Source: Haemophilus haemolyticus | GTDB lineage: Bacteria; Pseudomonadota; Gammaproteobacteria; Enterobacterales; Pasteurellaceae | Direction of reading: 5' to 3' | Assembly (NCBI RefSeq): GCF_003493605.1 | Contig: NZ_QQKA01000003.1 | Location: 62,001 to 126,000 of the forward strand | DNA: 64,000 nucleotides | Part shown: piece after piece, positions 18,785 through 31,516 of the stretch | Numbering within the stretch: the first letter of the stretch is position 1 | Layout of the letters: every line of letters begins with the position of its first letter | Notes under the pieces: generated by a model | What the model saw: the letters and a program-made list of their open reading frames with translations, nothing else | Told to the model about the DNA's origin: nothing | Databases searched by the model: none | Made by a program: the position numbers and the translations under genes

Positions 18785-19864
18785 ATGGCGATTTCGCGTT
18801 TACTGGTCGAAAAATTTCGTAACTTAACAGCCGTGGATCTTGATTTTGATCCCGGCTTTAACTTTTTGGTCGGCAATAATGGCAGCGGGAAAACAAGCTT
18901 ATTAGAAGCCATTTTTTATCTTGGTCACGGACGCTCATTCAAAAGTGCGGTAACAAATCGCATCATTTCTTACGACGAACCTCACTTTACCCTATTTGGA
19001 CAAATCCAAGAAAGCCAACATCAATGGTCAGTGGGGTTACAAAAACTTCGTCAAGGCAACACGTTAGTAAAAATTAACGGTGAAGATGGCAATAAAATTT
19101 CTGATCTTGCTCATCTTTTGCCAATGCAATTAATCACCCCAGAAGGCTTAACCTTACTAAATGGGGGGCCAAGTTATCGCCGAGCATTTTTGGATTGGGG
19201 ACTTTTTCACCATCAAACAAGTTTTTATACTGCTTGGAGCAATCTTAATCGATTACTCAAACAAAGAAATGCAGCGCTTGCACAAAATCAGCCCTACTCC
19301 GCTATTAAAGTTTGGGATGTCGAGCTTGCCAAACTCGCTCATCAAGTGAGTCAATGGCGTGCCGACTATGCAGAAGCACTGCGCCCTGAAATCGAGCAAA
19401 CTTGCCAACTTTTCCTCCCTGAATTAGAAATTAATGTCAGCTTTCATCAAGGCTGGGAAAAAAATACGGATTACGCTGAGATTCTTGAGCAAAATTTTGA
19501 ACGAGATCGTGCCTTAAATTACACATTTTCTGGCCCTCAAAAAGCTGATTTTCGTTTCAAAGCACAGGGATTACCTGTCGAAGATGTGCTTTCTCGTGGA
19601 CAACTTAAACTTTTAATGTGCGCATTAAGATTGGCTCAAGGCGAACATTTAATGAAAGAAAAGCAACGCCATTGTATTTTTTTGATCGATGATTTTGCAT
19701 CAGAATTGGATCAATATAAGCGAGCGCTGTTGGCAGAACGATTACAACAAAGTGGCTCACAAGTGTTTGTTACAGCCATTACTCAAGAACAACTAAAAGA
19801 GATGCAAGTCGAAAACAGAAAAATGTTTTCGGTCGATAATGGAATCATTAAAACGTTAGATTAG
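18785..19864 (+). CDS. recF: DNA replication and repair protein RecF
   Basis: RecF is an SMC-like ATPase that loads RecA at gaps through RecOR. The 359-residue protein has Walker A GNNGSGKTSLLEAI, the ABC signature LSRGQLKLL and Walker B CIFLIDDFASELD. It starts one base after dnaN, implying coupling. In many bacteria gyrB follows recF; here the convergent leu operon follows instead. Confidence 0.96.
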   Translation: MAISRLLVEKFRNLTAVDLDFDPGFNFLVGNNGSGKTSLLEAIFYLGHGRSFKSAVTNRIISYDEPHFTLFGQIQESQHQWSVGLQKLRQGNTLVKINGEDGNKISDLAHLLPMQLITPEGLTLLNGGPSYRRAFLDWGLFHHQTSFYTAWSNLNRLLKQRNAALAQNQPYSAIKVWDVELAKLAHQVSQWRADYAEALRPEIEQTCQLFLPELEINVSFHQGWEKNTDYAEILEQNFERDRALNYTFSGPQKADFRFKAQGLPVEDVLSRGQLKLLMCALRLAQGEHLMKEKQRHCIFLIDDFASELDQYKRALLAERLQQSGSQVFVTAITQEQLKEMQVENRKMFSVDNGIIKTLD

Positions 19865-19867
19865 ATC

Positions 19868-19899
19868 AAAAGTACGGTGAAAAATCACCGCACTTTTAT
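19868..19899. terminator. Bidirectional terminator between recF and leuD
   Basis: AAAAGTaCGGTGA faces TCACCGcACTTTT around an AAAA loop. One arm is an exact uptake signal (19887-19895) and the other a one-base variant. It serves both convergent operons. Confidence 0.8.
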
Positions 19900-19904
19900 C
19901 TTTT

Positions 19905-20507
19905 TTAGCGCAAGAACGTTGGGATGTTTTTTTCGTATTCTGAGATTTTTTCTTCGTATTGAAGAGTTAAACCGATATTGTCCAAGCCGTTTAACAAACA
20001 ATGACGGCGGAACTCATCCAGTTCAAAGTGATAGACTTTGTCACCTACAGTGACGGTCATCGCTTCCAAATCCACATGGATTTGTTTGCCTTCATTTGCC
20101 CACACCCATTGGAAGATTTCTTCTACTTCTTCTTCGCTTAAACGAATCGGTAACATGTGGTTGTTTAAGCTGTTGTTATAGAAAATATCTGCAAAACTTG
20201 GTGCGATCATCACTTTGAAACCGTAATCGGCTAGCGCCCAAGGTGCATGTTCACGAGAAGAACCGCAACCAAGGTTTTTACGTGCTAATAAAATGGTCGC
20301 GCCTTGATATTGTGGATAATTTAATACGAAATCTGGATTTGGTTTAGTGCCTTCTACATCCAAATAACGCCATTCATGGAATAAGTGCTTGCCGAAACCT
20401 AAGCGCGTAATCGCTTGTAAAAATTGTTTTGGAATAATCGCATCCGTATCCACGTTTGCTGCATCCAATGGCACTACTAAGCCTGAAAGTTGTTTAAATC
20501 CTGCCAT
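19905..20507 (-). CDS. leuD: 3-isopropylmalate dehydratase small subunit
   Basis: LeuD pairs with LeuC to isomerise 2-isopropylmalate to 3-isopropylmalate in leucine synthesis. The 200-residue protein has the swivelling-domain motifs [10 protein letters not shown] and [13 protein letters not shown], which contact substrate. It follows leuC by 10 bases at the end of the leuABCD operon. Confidence 0.96.
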   Translation of the reverse strand: MAGFKQLSGLVVPLDAANVDTDAIIPKQFLQAITRLGFGKHLFHEWRYLDVEGTKPNPDFVLNYPQYQGATILLARKNLGCGSSREHAPWALADYGFKVMIAPSFADIFYNNSLNNHMLPIRLSEEEVEEIFQWVWANEGKQIHVDLEAMTVTVGDKVYHFELDEFRRHCLLNGLDNIGLTLQYEEKISEYEKNIPTFLR

Positions 20508-20517
20508 TTTCTGCTCC

Positions 20518-21927
20518 TTAGTTTAATGTGACGTCACGAATATCAACGAATTTACCGAACATTCCCGCTGCGGCAGCCATGGCAGGACTCACTAAGTGGG
20601 TACGACCGTTACGACCTTGGCGACCTTCAAAGTTACGGTTTGAAGTGGAAGCACAACGTTCCCATTCGCCTAAACGGTCATCGTTCATCCCTAAGCACAT
20701 GGAACAGCCCGGATTACGCCATTCTGCGCCCGCTTCGATAAAGATTTTATCCAAACCTTCTTTTTCCGCTTGTTCTTTCACTAAACCGGAGCCTGGTACC
20801 ACTAAAATACGTTTTACGTTATCGGCTTTTTTGCGGCCTTTCATGACAGCCGCTGCCGCACGTAAATCTTCGATACGAGCATTGGTACAAGAACCGATAA
20901 ATACTTGATCTACAGGGATATCTTTTAAATCAGTGTTAGCGTCTAAGCCAATATAATTCAAGGCTTTTTCTGCTGAAGCACGAGTCACGGGATCGGTCAT
21001 TTCTGCTGGGTTTGGCACTGGCTGATCGATACCGATTACTTGGCCTGGGTTTGTTCCCCAAGTTACCTGTGGCGCAATATCTTTCGCTTCTAATGTGATG
21101 ACCGTGTCAAATTTCGCATCATCATCGGATTTTAAGGTTTTCCAATAAGCAACTGCATCATCCCAATCTTTCCCTTTCGGGGCATGTGGACGGCCTTTTA
21201 AGTATTCGAAAGTGGTTTCATCTGGTGCGATTAAGCCAGCTTTCGCGCCCATTTCGATTGCCATGTTGCACACCGTCATTCTGCCTTCCATGGAAAGATC
21301 GCGAATAGCCTCACCACAGAACTCCACTACATGGCCTGTGCCGCCTGCCATAGTGGTTTTACCGATAATGGCAAGAATAATGTCTTTGGCGGTAATGCCC
21401 GGCGCCACTTTGCCTCGCACTTCAATTTTCATGCTTTTTGCACGGGCTTGTTTTAAGGTTTGTGTGGCTAAAACGTGTTCTACTTCGGAGGTACCGATAC
21501 CAAATGCCAAGGCACCGAATGCACCGTGGGTAGCGGTATGGGAGTCACCACAGACAATTGTCATACCTGGCAAAGTTAAGCCTTGTTCCGGTCCCATCAC
21601 ATGCACGATACCTTGTTCTTTCGTGGTCATGTCGAATAATTGAATACCGGTCGCTTTCGTGTTTTTTGCAAGTTCCAATACTTGAATTTTTGCTTGGCCT
21701 TCAAGTTTGTTCACATCGCGTACTTGGGTAGAAATACTGTGATCCATAGTGCCGTAAGTTTTACTTACTTGACGTACTTGACGGCCTGCGACACGTAAAC
21801 CGTCAAAAGCTTGCGGACTGGTCACTTCATGGATTAAATGACGGTTAATATACAAAATCGGCGTTTCGCCTTCCGCTTCGTACACCACGTGGGCATCGAA
21901 TAATTTTTCGTAAAGAGTTTTTGCCAT
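20518..21927 (-). CDS. leuC: 3-isopropylmalate dehydratase large subunit
   Basis: Aconitase-family subunit carrying the 4Fe-4S cluster. I start it at the ATG at 21927 ([17 protein letters not shown]), giving the usual 469 residues; the frame runs 16 codons further through an uptake signal. Cluster cysteines lie in [16 protein letters not shown] and in [21 protein letters not shown] is the substrate motif. leuB lies 89 bases upstream. Confidence 0.96.
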   Translation of the reverse strand: MAKTLYEKLFDAHVVYEAEGETPILYINRHLIHEVTSPQAFDGLRVAGRQVRQVSKTYGTMDHSISTQVRDVNKLEGQAKIQVLELAKNTKATGIQLFDMTTKEQGIVHVMGPEQGLTLPGMTIVCGDSHTATHGAFGALAFGIGTSEVEHVLATQTLKQARAKSMKIEVRGKVAPGITAKDIILAIIGKTTMAGGTGHVVEFCGEAIRDLSMEGRMTVCNMAIEMGAKAGLIAPDETTFEYLKGRPHAPKGKDWDDAVAYWKTLKSDDDAKFDTVITLEAKDIAPQVTWGTNPGQVIGIDQPVPNPAEMTDPVTRASAEKALNYIGLDANTDLKDIPVDQVFIGSCTNARIEDLRAAAAVMKGRKKADNVKRILVVPGSGLVKEQAEKEGLDKIFIEAGAEWRNPGCSMCLGMNDDRLGEWERCASTSNRNFEGRQGRNGRTHLVSPAMAAAAGMFGKFVDIRDVTLN

Positions 21928-22016
21928 AATTTTTCTCAATTCGTTAGAGGCTTTTGTTAGAGTAAGTGCGGTCAAAATCCGAGGTATTTTTAAACCGCAC
22001 CTTCATTGTTTTTTTA

Positions 22017-23111
<1,095 letters not shown>

Positions 23112-23176
23112 TCACACTAAAGTGCGGTTAATTTTCTTCATATTTTCTCCTCTCTTTTGTAAAGAGAGGAATTGGG

Positions 23177-24724
23177 TTAATGATGTTTGTGGCTTTTAAT
23201 GTCTGCCACTTTATGTGCGCGATAAATGGCATTAATCGCATGCACTAACGCTAACGCGGAAGATTCAACAATATCTGTTGCTAAACCAACACCATGGAAT
23301 TTACGGCCTTCATGTTCCACCACAATATCCACTTGCCCTAATGCTTCTGCGCCCTCGCCTTTAGCGGTTAAGTTATAGTGAGACATTTTGATTTCTAAAC
23401 CCGTTAAATTTAAGATGGCATTATAAACCGCATCCACTGGGCCATTACCGCCAATTGAAGACGTACTTAATTTTTCGCCATCTAACTTCAATTGAACAAA
23501 GGCTGTGGCTGGATATTCTTTCGTTGAGTGTGCAGAAAGTTTATCTAATACCAAACGATCTTCATCGCCCTGTTGCATATCAATAAACGCCAATGCTTCC
23601 AAGTCATAATCAAACACTTGACCTTTTTTATCCGCCAATTTTAAGAACGCGTCATACAATTTATCCAAATCGTAATCTTGTTCGTTATAGCCCATATCCG
23701 TCATATGACCTTTTACCGCTGCGCGACCTGAACGTGCGGTTAAATTCAATTTTTCTTTTTTCAAACCGATCGTTTCTGGAGACATGATTTCGTAGGTATT
23801 TTTGTTTTTCAACATACCATCTTGATGGATGCCAGAAGAGTGCGCAAAAGCATTTGAACCCACAATGGCTTTATTCGGTTGAATCGGCATATTGCAAAGC
23901 TGGCTGACCATTTGGCTCACACGATGAATTTCTTGGGTATTAATACGAGTATCCACGCCCATAAAATCCTGACGCACTTTCATTGCCATGACCACTTCTT
24001 CAAGAGAGGTATTGCCCGCACGTTCACCAATTCCATTAATGGTACATTCAATTTGGCGCGCACCATTTTGTACTGCTGTTAAAGAATTAGCGGTTGCCAT
24101 GCCTAAGTCATTGTGGCAATGCACAGAAATCACTGCTTTATCGATATTCGGTACACGATTGCGCACTTGAGCAATAATGTTGCCATATTCATTTGGTAGG
24201 CAGAAACCTACCGTATCGGGAATATTTACCGTAGTTGCACCCGCATTAATTGCGGCTTCAACAATACGGCAGATATTGTCGATACCGGTACGGCCGGCAT
24301 CTTCGCAAGAGAACTCAACATCATCCGTATAATTACGTGCTCGTTTCACTGCTGCAACGGCCATTCCTACCACATCATCAAAAGAACGTTTTAATTTCGC
24401 TTCAACATGCAATGCAGAACTTGCAATAAAAGTATGAATACGGAATGCTTCAGCAACTTTCAATGCTTCGTATGCGGCATCAATGTCTTTATCTACGGCT
24501 CGAGATAACGCGGCAACACGAGCGTTTTTAATATGGCGCGCAATGGTTTGAACAGACTCAAAATCTCCTTGAGAAGAAACGGGGAACCCCACTTCCATTA
24601 CATCCACGCCTAAGCGTTCAAGTGATAAAGCAATCTGCAACTTTTCTTTTACCGTCAAACTTGCTTTTAACGCCTGTTCCCCATCACGCAAGGTGGTATC
24701 AAAAATAATAACGCGATCTGTCAT
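23177..24724 (-). CDS. leuA: 2-isopropylmalate synthase
   Basis: First committed step of leucine synthesis: acetyl-CoA plus 2-oxoisovalerate gives 2-isopropylmalate. The 515-residue protein begins with the DTTLRDGEQ metal and substrate motif, has HCHNDLG in the TIM barrel, and ends with an allosteric leucine-binding domain (about 390-500). It is the first structural gene of leuABCD and lies behind a leader peptide and attenuator. Confidence 0.97.
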   Translation of the reverse strand: MTDRVIIFDTTLRDGEQALKASLTVKEKLQIALSLERLGVDVMEVGFPVSSQGDFESVQTIARHIKNARVAALSRAVDKDIDAAYEALKVAEAFRIHTFIASSALHVEAKLKRSFDDVVGMAVAAVKRARNYTDDVEFSCEDAGRTGIDNICRIVEAAINAGATTVNIPDTVGFCLPNEYGNIIAQVRNRVPNIDKAVISVHCHNDLGMATANSLTAVQNGARQIECTINGIGERAGNTSLEEVVMAMKVRQDFMGVDTRINTQEIHRVSQMVSQLCNMPIQPNKAIVGSNAFAHSSGIHQDGMLKNKNTYEIMSPETIGLKKEKLNLTARSGRAAVKGHMTDMGYNEQDYDLDKLYDAFLKLADKKGQVFDYDLEALAFIDMQQGDEDRLVLDKLSAHSTKEYPATAFVQLKLDGEKLSTSSIGGNGPVDAVYNAILNLTGLEIKMSHYNLTAKGEGAEALGQVDIVVEHEGRKFHGVGLATDIVESSALALVHAINAIYRAHKVADIKSHKHH

Positions 24725-24796
24725 AACAATGTCCTTACTAAATATCCTTCTGAAATCACTCCAAAAGTGCGGTGCATTTTCCTGTATTTTTTAGAC

Positions 24797-24833
24797 AAAA
24801 AACCCGCAACTTATAAAGTGCGGGTTTAAAATT
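24797..24833 (-). terminator. leu operon attenuator terminator
   Basis: On the minus strand AACCCGC-ACTT pairs with AAGT-T-GCGGGTT around a three-base loop, then TTTTTT. It lies between the leuL leader peptide and leuA, the position expected of a transcription attenuator. Confidence 0.85.
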
Positions 24834-24867
24834 AGGTATTTACATCTGACTGTTTTTCATCCACAAC

Positions 24868-24927
24868 TTAGCCGCACACCGAATGTGAGAGCAGCAGGTT
24901 GAGAGATAAAGAAACAATATGATACAT
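24868..24927 (-). CDS. leuL: leu operon leader peptide
   Basis: A 19-residue reading frame, MYHIVSLSLNLLLSHSVCG then TAA, with five leucine codons (TTA, CTC, CTG, CTG, CTC), four of them within six codons. AAGGA sits nine bases ahead of the ATG. It lies between the leu promoter and a T-tailed hairpin before leuA. This is the classical layout of leucine attenuation: ribosome stalling at Leu codons prevents the terminator from forming. Confidence 0.85.
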   Translation of the reverse strand: MYHIVSLSLNLLLSHSVCG

Positions 24928-24959
24928 AAATAAAAATCCTTCTGTGTAAAACGTTTTCC

Positions 24960-24987
24960 ATATTACGAATAAAAAACTGACTGTCAA
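24960..24987 (-). promoter_or_regulatory. Sigma-70 promoter of the leu operon
   Basis: On the minus strand a perfect TTGACA (24982-24987), 16-base spacer and TAATAT (24960-24965), upstream of leuL. Confidence 0.75.
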
Positions 24988-25175
24988 ACTATTTTTTAGC
25001 GTTTTATATCAAAAATAATCATTAATATACAATATGAAATATACATTTAACTAACAAATCTAAAATAAAAAGAATATTCAACCAAATTAATTGCAATCAG
25101 CGAATTTTTATTATTGAATTTTTTACATTTTCAAAATAAGAAAAATTTTGCAATTTTTTACTCATCAAAAAGAAT

Positions 25176-26389
<1,214 letters not shown>

Positions 26390-26441
26390 TGTAAATTTTT
26401 ATGCTAAGATACGCCTATTCTTTTTTCATAAAAGGACGATT

Positions 26442-27218
26442 ATGTTAGCCATTATCTCCCCTGCGAAAACCCTTGACTTTGAAAGTGCGGTAAAAAATTT
26501 TCCTGTTTCTCAACCGCACTTTACTGATTACAGCGAACAACTTATTGAGGTTTGTCGTAAACTTTCTCCGCAAGATCTTTCATCGCTTATGTCTATCAGC
26601 GATAAGTTAGCTGGTCTAAATGCCGCACGCTTTGCAGAATGGACAAAATTTCACAATGAAAACAATTCCCGCGCTGCATTATTTGCATTTAAAGGCGATG
26701 TTTATACTGGTTTAGATGCAGACTCACTTTCGGAAGATGATGTCCTTTTTGCGCAATCCCATTTACGTATGCTTTCTGGCCTTTATGGACTTTTAAAACC
26801 ACTTGATTTAATGCAACCTTACCGATTAGAAATGGGCACAAAATTAGCCAATCCGAAAGGAAAAGATCTGTATGCCTTTTGGGGAAATGTGATTACCCAA
26901 GCGGTTCAACAAGCTATAGATGAACAAGGCGATAATGTATTAGTCAATCTAGCCTCTGATGAATATTATAAATCGGTTAAAGAAAACCAACTTAAAGCCA
27001 AGATAATCAAGCCAGTTTTCTTAGACAATAAAAATGGAAAATACAAAGTAATCAGCTTTTATGCTAAAAAAGCTCGAGGCTTAATGTGCCGTTATCTTAT
27101 TCAAAATCGTTTAACCAACATTGAACAGTTAAAAGAATTTGATTTAGGTGGTTATTGGTTTGATTCGGCATCATCCACTGAAAGCGAATTTGTATTTAAG
27201 CGAGATATCAATGAATAA
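26442..27218 (+). CDS. yaaA: YaaA family peroxide-stress protein
   Basis: YaaA (DUF328) lowers intracellular free iron damage under hydrogen peroxide in E. coli and has a DNA-binding fold; its exact activity is not settled. The start at 26442 gives the family N-terminus [15 protein letters not shown] and 258 residues; AAAGGA precedes. Conserved segments are [21 protein letters not shown] and [11 protein letters not shown]. Two inward-facing uptake signals lie inside the coding sequence. Its end overlaps the next gene by eight bases. Confidence 0.93.
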   Translation: MLAIISPAKTLDFESAVKNFPVSQPHFTDYSEQLIEVCRKLSPQDLSSLMSISDKLAGLNAARFAEWTKFHNENNSRAALFAFKGDVYTGLDADSLSEDDVLFAQSHLRMLSGLYGLLKPLDLMQPYRLEMGTKLANPKGKDLYAFWGNVITQAVQQAIDEQGDNVLVNLASDEYYKSVKENQLKAKIIKPVFLDNKNGKYKVISFYAKKARGLMCRYLIQNRLTNIEQLKEFDLGGYWFDSASSTESEFVFKRDINE

Positions 27219-27792
27219 AATTTTTGTTATATTGACCGCACTTATACTCTCTGGCTGTGCAACTAAACTGACTCAATTAAATGTTCCTACACAGTTAGAG
27301 CACAACGGTAAAAATTATGCCCTTACTGGCAGCCAAGATTTACAAACCATTGCACGCTATGTTTATATAGCTAAGCCAGATACACTAGAAAATTGGCAAT
27401 CTGAAATTGAAATTCTCTTTGATCGCAATCAACCAGCGCGTTCAATTAAAGAGCGGATCGCATTGAGAGAACGTATTTATCGTAATACAGGCGTAAAAGA
27501 TTTCCATTTCGATGCTATTCCAGAAAATTCGATGAATCCACAGGAATTAAATGGATATGTCATCTATTCGCCAACAAAGGAAAATCCATCTTGGCAAGTC
27601 AATGTGATGAAAGGACGACAATTACCACAATGTGGCTTTGTTCAGTATCAATATTCACAAAAAGTACAGCAACCAACACTTTCTAAACATTTATCCATCG
27701 ATAAAGTGCAACAACATTTGCAAAAATACGTTGTGGATATAGAAAGAAAGCACTTACAAGATTTGAAGTGGCAACTGTTTTGTCAAAAATAA
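27211..27792 (+). CDS. Predicted lipoprotein of unknown function
   Basis: A 193-residue protein with a clear lipoprotein signal, [16 protein letters not shown], whose Cys16 would be lipidated. The mature part is mixed and charged with no motif I recognise; it has one further cysteine pair (in LPQCGF and near the C-terminus LFCQK) that could form a disulfide. It starts within the end of yaaA (overlap of eight bases), so it is probably coupled to yaaA. The Shine-Dalgarno sequence is weak. I would expect a Pasteurellaceae-restricted family. Confidence 0.75.
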   Translation: MNKIFVILTALILSGCATKLTQLNVPTQLEHNGKNYALTGSQDLQTIARYVYIAKPDTLENWQSEIEILFDRNQPARSIKERIALRERIYRNTGVKDFHFDAIPENSMNPQELNGYVIYSPTKENPSWQVNVMKGRQLPQCGFVQYQYSQKVQQPTLSKHLSIDKVQQHLQKYVVDIERKHLQDLKWQLFCQK

Positions 27793-27899
27793 TGTAAAAA
27801 ATTATGCCGGATCAAAATCTCATCAGATTTTGCTAGAGCAGATACCTCTAATGATGTAATCTTATGCCAGTTTCCAATTACGGTTAAAAGTAGGTAAAT

Positions 27900-28865
27900 A
27901 TGATTAAAAAAATTGCAGTTTTAACAAGTGGTGGCGATGCGCCAGGTATGAATGCCGCAATTCGTGGCGTAGTACGTTCTGCACTTGCAGAAGGCTTAGA
28001 AGTATTTGGTATCTATGATGGTTACCAGGGCTTATACAACAATAAAATCAAACAACTAAACCGCTACAGCGTATCAGATGTGATTAATCGTGGCGGTACT
28101 TTCTTAGGTTCTGCACGCTTTCCTGAATTTAAGGATCCAAATGTTCGTGCGAAATGTGCTGAAATTTTACGTTCTCACGGCATTGATGCACTTGTTGTTA
28201 TCGGTGGTGACGGTTCTTACATGGGCGCAAAATTGTTAACCGAAGAACATGGTTTCCCTTGTGTTGGCTTACCAGGCACTATTGATAATGATGTTGCAGG
28301 TACTGACTATACCATCGGCTATCAAACCGCATTACAAACCGCAGTCGATGCTATCGATCGTTTACGTGATACATCAAGCTCACACCAACGTATTTCTATC
28401 GTTGAAATTATGGGTCGCCACTGTAGTGACTTAACGATTTCTGCGGGCATCGCTGGCGGTTGCGAATATATCGTCGCATCAGAAATTGAATTCAATCGTG
28501 AAGAATTAATTCAACAAATTGAACGTAGTATTATTCGTGGTAAACGCCATGCAATTATTGCAATCACAGAACTTTTAACCGATGTTCATTCTCTGGCAAA
28601 AGAAATTGAAGCTCGCGTTGGACACGAAACTCGTGCAACTGTTTTAGGGCATATTCAACGTGGTGGTTCACCTTGTGCATTTGACCGTATTCTTGCTTCA
28701 CGTATGGGCGCATACGCGGTAGATTTATTGCTACAAGGTAAAGGTGGCTACTGCGTAGGCATCCAAAATGAACAACTTGTTCACCATGATATTATTGATG
28801 CAATTAATAATATGCATCGTGAATTTAAAGCTGATTGGCTTAAAGTGGCAAAACGTTTGGAATAA
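27900..28865 (+). CDS. pfkA: ATP-dependent 6-phosphofructokinase
   Basis: Key glycolytic kinase making fructose 1,6-bisphosphate. The 321-residue protein has [14 protein letters not shown] (ATP site), [12 protein letters not shown], and [17 protein letters not shown] with the catalytic Asp in TIDND; the allosteric effector residues of bacterial PfkA are in the region of GGCEYI and IARGKRH-like RGKRHAII. It has its own upstream gap of 107 bases and a terminator downstream. Confidence 0.97.
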   Translation: MIKKIAVLTSGGDAPGMNAAIRGVVRSALAEGLEVFGIYDGYQGLYNNKIKQLNRYSVSDVINRGGTFLGSARFPEFKDPNVRAKCAEILRSHGIDALVVIGGDGSYMGAKLLTEEHGFPCVGLPGTIDNDVAGTDYTIGYQTALQTAVDAIDRLRDTSSSHQRISIVEIMGRHCSDLTISAGIAGGCEYIVASEIEFNREELIQQIERSIIRGKRHAIIAITELLTDVHSLAKEIEARVGHETRATVLGHIQRGGSPCAFDRILASRMGAYAVDLLLQGKGGYCVGIQNEQLVHHDIIDAINNMHREFKADWLKVAKRLE

Positions 28866-28922
28866 TCGTTTATTCACTTTATATAAATCACCAAAACTTA
28901 ATTCATCTTTTTTATCTCACTT

Positions 28923-28951
28923 AAACAGACACAGCAATGTGTCTGTTTTTT
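28923..28951 (+). terminator. pfkA terminator
   Basis: Stem AAACAGACAC (28923-28932) / GTGTCTGTTT (28939-28948) then a T run, 57 bp after pfkA. Confidence 0.85.
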
Positions 28952-29110
28952 CTTACAAAAGTGCGGTGATTTTTTCTTGAGTTTTCTATAAATCCTTTAT
29001 CTTTTAAAGTTTGAAAATAAACGCGACTGCTAGTTCTACCTAGATGATCTTTTTTGCTATAAAAATAGATATCCGATAAAATGCGCCAAGCAAAATAAGG
29101 TATAAAAATT

Positions 29111-29593
29111 ATGACAAAGAAAAAAGTAAAACCAGGATCAAATACTATCGCACTGAATAAACGTGCGAGACATGATTATTTTATAGAAGATGAAATTGAA
29201 GCAGGTCTTGAGCTACAAGGCTGGGAAGTCAAATCAATGCGCGCAGGAAAGGCAAACATTAGTGATAGTTATGTCATTTTCAAAAATGGCGAAGCCTTTT
29301 TATTCGGTGCAAGCATTCAGCCATTAAATGTTGCATCAACGCATATTGTTTGTGATCCAACTCGCACTCGAAAGTTATTATTAAATAAACGCGAATTAGC
29401 ATCCCTATTTGGCAAAGCAAACCGAGACGGTTTTACCATCGTAGCGCTTTCTCTTTATTGGAAAAGTGCATGGGCAAAAGTCAAAATTGGTTTAGCCAAA
29501 GGTAAAAAACAACATGATAAACGCGATGATATTAAAGAGCGTGAATGGAAAGTAACAAAAGATCGTATTATGAAAAATGCACATCGAGGATAA
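29111..29593 (+). CDS. smpB: SsrA-binding protein SmpB
   Basis: SmpB brings tmRNA to stalled ribosomes for trans-translation. The 160-residue protein has the beta-barrel core ([27 protein letters not shown]) and the basic C-terminal tail with [18 protein letters not shown] that enters the ribosome. tmRNA itself is not in the window. Confidence 0.97.
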   Translation: MTKKKVKPGSNTIALNKRARHDYFIEDEIEAGLELQGWEVKSMRAGKANISDSYVIFKNGEAFLFGASIQPLNVASTHIVCDPTRTRKLLLNKRELASLFGKANRDGFTIVALSLYWKSAWAKVKIGLAKGKKQHDKRDDIKEREWKVTKDRIMKNAHRG

Positions 29594-29602
29594 TATATAG
29601 CA

Positions 29603-29628
29603 AAAAGCCCGAAATTATTCGGGCTTTT
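29603..29628. terminator. Bidirectional terminator between smpB and bamD
   Basis: AAAAGCCCGAA pairs with TTCGGGCTTTT with A and T flanks, between convergent genes. Confidence 0.9.
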
Positions 29629-29644
29629 TATTCATATCCTATGA

Positions 29645-30433
29645 CTATTTAACAGTCGGAACTTTTAATTCTGGCTCATCTGGTTTTTCAATTGGTGCAA
29701 AGGTTTTATCTTTATTTGCATCAATAATTTTTTGGGTATCATTGGCTAATGCTGTTAAACCCATTTTTTCATACGCTTCTTTCATCAAAAATAAACCTTC
29801 ATAAGTTGCTTTAGCATCAGGATATTGTTTCAACATTCCAACTACACGGTTTGACACTGCAACCCAAGCATCACGTTTTGCATAGAATTTTGCAATATCT
29901 AACTCATGACGAGCAAGCGCGTCTTTAATATAAGCCATACGAGCTAAAGCATCTTGAGCATAAGGGCTATTAGGGAATACACGAACTAAATTTTGGAAAT
30001 TAGAAAAAGCGGTACGCATAGAAGTGGTTTCACGTGTCGCACGATCAATTCCAAAGAAATCTTGAATGAAATTATCACCTGTTGCAGCGTTGGTTAACCC
30101 AGCCATATAGACTGCATAGTCTTGGTTCGGACTTTGTGGGAATTGATGTAAAAAGCTATCTACCGTCAATAATACTTGCGTATAATCTTGTGCTTTATAG
30201 TTTGCATAAATTAAATCTAGCATCGCCTGTTCTTGATAAATACTACCAGGGAAACGTTCAGTCGCTGCTTTTAAATAACGAATAGCTTCAGAATAACCGC
30301 CTTCTTGTAATGATGTGACACCTTTAGTGTACAACTCATTTACTGATGCTTGCTCCACATCTTTTGAACCACTTGAACATCCAACAACCAATGCTGCCAC
30401 GGCAAGCAATGCCAAAGATTTTATTTTACGCAT
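29645..30433 (-). CDS. bamD: Outer membrane assembly lipoprotein BamD (ComL)
   Basis: Essential lipoprotein of the BAM complex that folds outer-membrane proteins; the Neisseria homologue was named ComL for a transformation defect. The start at 30433 gives a signal peptide MRKIKSLALLAVAALVVGC with lipidated Cys19 and 262 residues in total. The mature part consists of TPR-like helical repeats (ELYTKGVTSLQEGGYSEAIRYLKAATERFP, and again later). It diverges from rluD, the same pairing as in E. coli. Confidence 0.95.
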   Translation of the reverse strand: MRKIKSLALLAVAALVVGCSSGSKDVEQASVNELYTKGVTSLQEGGYSEAIRYLKAATERFPGSIYQEQAMLDLIYANYKAQDYTQVLLTVDSFLHQFPQSPNQDYAVYMAGLTNAATGDNFIQDFFGIDRATRETTSMRTAFSNFQNLVRVFPNSPYAQDALARMAYIKDALARHELDIAKFYAKRDAWVAVSNRVVGMLKQYPDAKATYEGLFLMKEAYEKMGLTALANDTQKIIDANKDKTFAPIEKPDEPELKVPTVK

Positions 30434-30540
30434 TGTTTTTTCCTTAATTTTTACGAAAACCAATAAATAAGATACAATTGTCCGCTATTGTATAGAACAT
30501 TAATCAATAAGCCAACTTTTAAAATTTTTAAGAGCTATTT

Positions 30541-31515
30541 ATGCCACAAATTACCCTTTCAGCTGAAGTGCAACTAGAACAAATGGGACAACGTTTAGAC
30601 CAAACACTTGCAGAGTTGTTCCCTGAATATTCTCGCTCCCGATTAAAAACGTGGATTGAAGCAGATCTCGTGAAACTTAATGATCGCATTGCCAATATTC
30701 CGCGTGAGAAAGTACTCGGAGGAGAAAAAATAGAAATCACCGTAGAAGTGGAAGATGAGACACATTTTGAACCAGAAAATATTCCATTGAATATCGTGTA
30801 TGAAGATGACGACATTATTGTGATTAATAAACCCAAAGATCTTGTGGTACATCCTGGTGCTGGCAATCCAAATGGAACCGTGCTCAATGCGCTACTCTAT
30901 CATTATCCCCCGATAGCAGAAGTACCGCGTGCAGGAATTGTGCATCGATTAGATAAAGATACGACAGGCCTAATGGTTGTTGCGAAAACTATTCCAGCAC
31001 AAACTAAGTTAGTACGCGACTTACAAAAACGCAAAATTACGCGTGAATATGAAGCAGTAGCCTCAGGCATTATGACTAAAGGTGGCACAGTCGATCAACC
31101 TATGGCTCGTCATGCAACCAAACGTACTTTAATGGCGGTTCATCCAATGGGAAAACCCGCTGTCACCCATTATCGTATTATGGAGAATTACCGTAACTAC
31201 ACCCGTTTACGTTTACGTTTGGAAACAGGTCGTACACATCAAATCCGTGTTCATATGGCACATATTGCCCATCCATTGTTAGGCGATCAAACCTATGGAG
31301 GACGTCCTCGTCCACCAAAAAATGCGAGTGAAGACTTTATGGAAGTATTGCGTAATTTCAAACGTCAAGCTTTACATGCGGTCATGTTACGCTTAGCTCA
31401 TCCAATTACAGGTGAAATGATGGAATGGTATGCACCATTACCAGATGACTTTGTTGAATTGCTTAATGCACTCAAAGCCGACTATCTCGAGCATCAAGAT
31501 GAGTTAGATTATTAA
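30541..31515 (+). CDS. rluD: 23S rRNA pseudouridine synthase RluD
   Basis: Makes pseudouridines 1911, 1915 and 1917 of 23S rRNA helix 69. The 324-residue protein has an N-terminal S4 domain (LDQTLAELFPEYSRSRLKTWIEADLVKLN) and the RluA-family catalytic motif HRLDKDTTGLMVVAK with the essential Asp. It ends one base before pgeF. Confidence 0.95.
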   Translation: MPQITLSAEVQLEQMGQRLDQTLAELFPEYSRSRLKTWIEADLVKLNDRIANIPREKVLGGEKIEITVEVEDETHFEPENIPLNIVYEDDDIIVINKPKDLVVHPGAGNPNGTVLNALLYHYPPIAEVPRAGIVHRLDKDTTGLMVVAKTIPAQTKLVRDLQKRKITREYEAVASGIMTKGGTVDQPMARHATKRTLMAVHPMGKPAVTHYRIMENYRNYTRLRLRLETGRTHQIRVHMAHIAHPLLGDQTYGGRPRPPKNASEDFMEVLRNFKRQALHAVMLRLAHPITGEMMEWYAPLPDDFVELLNALKADYLEHQDELDY

Positions 31516-31516
31516 C

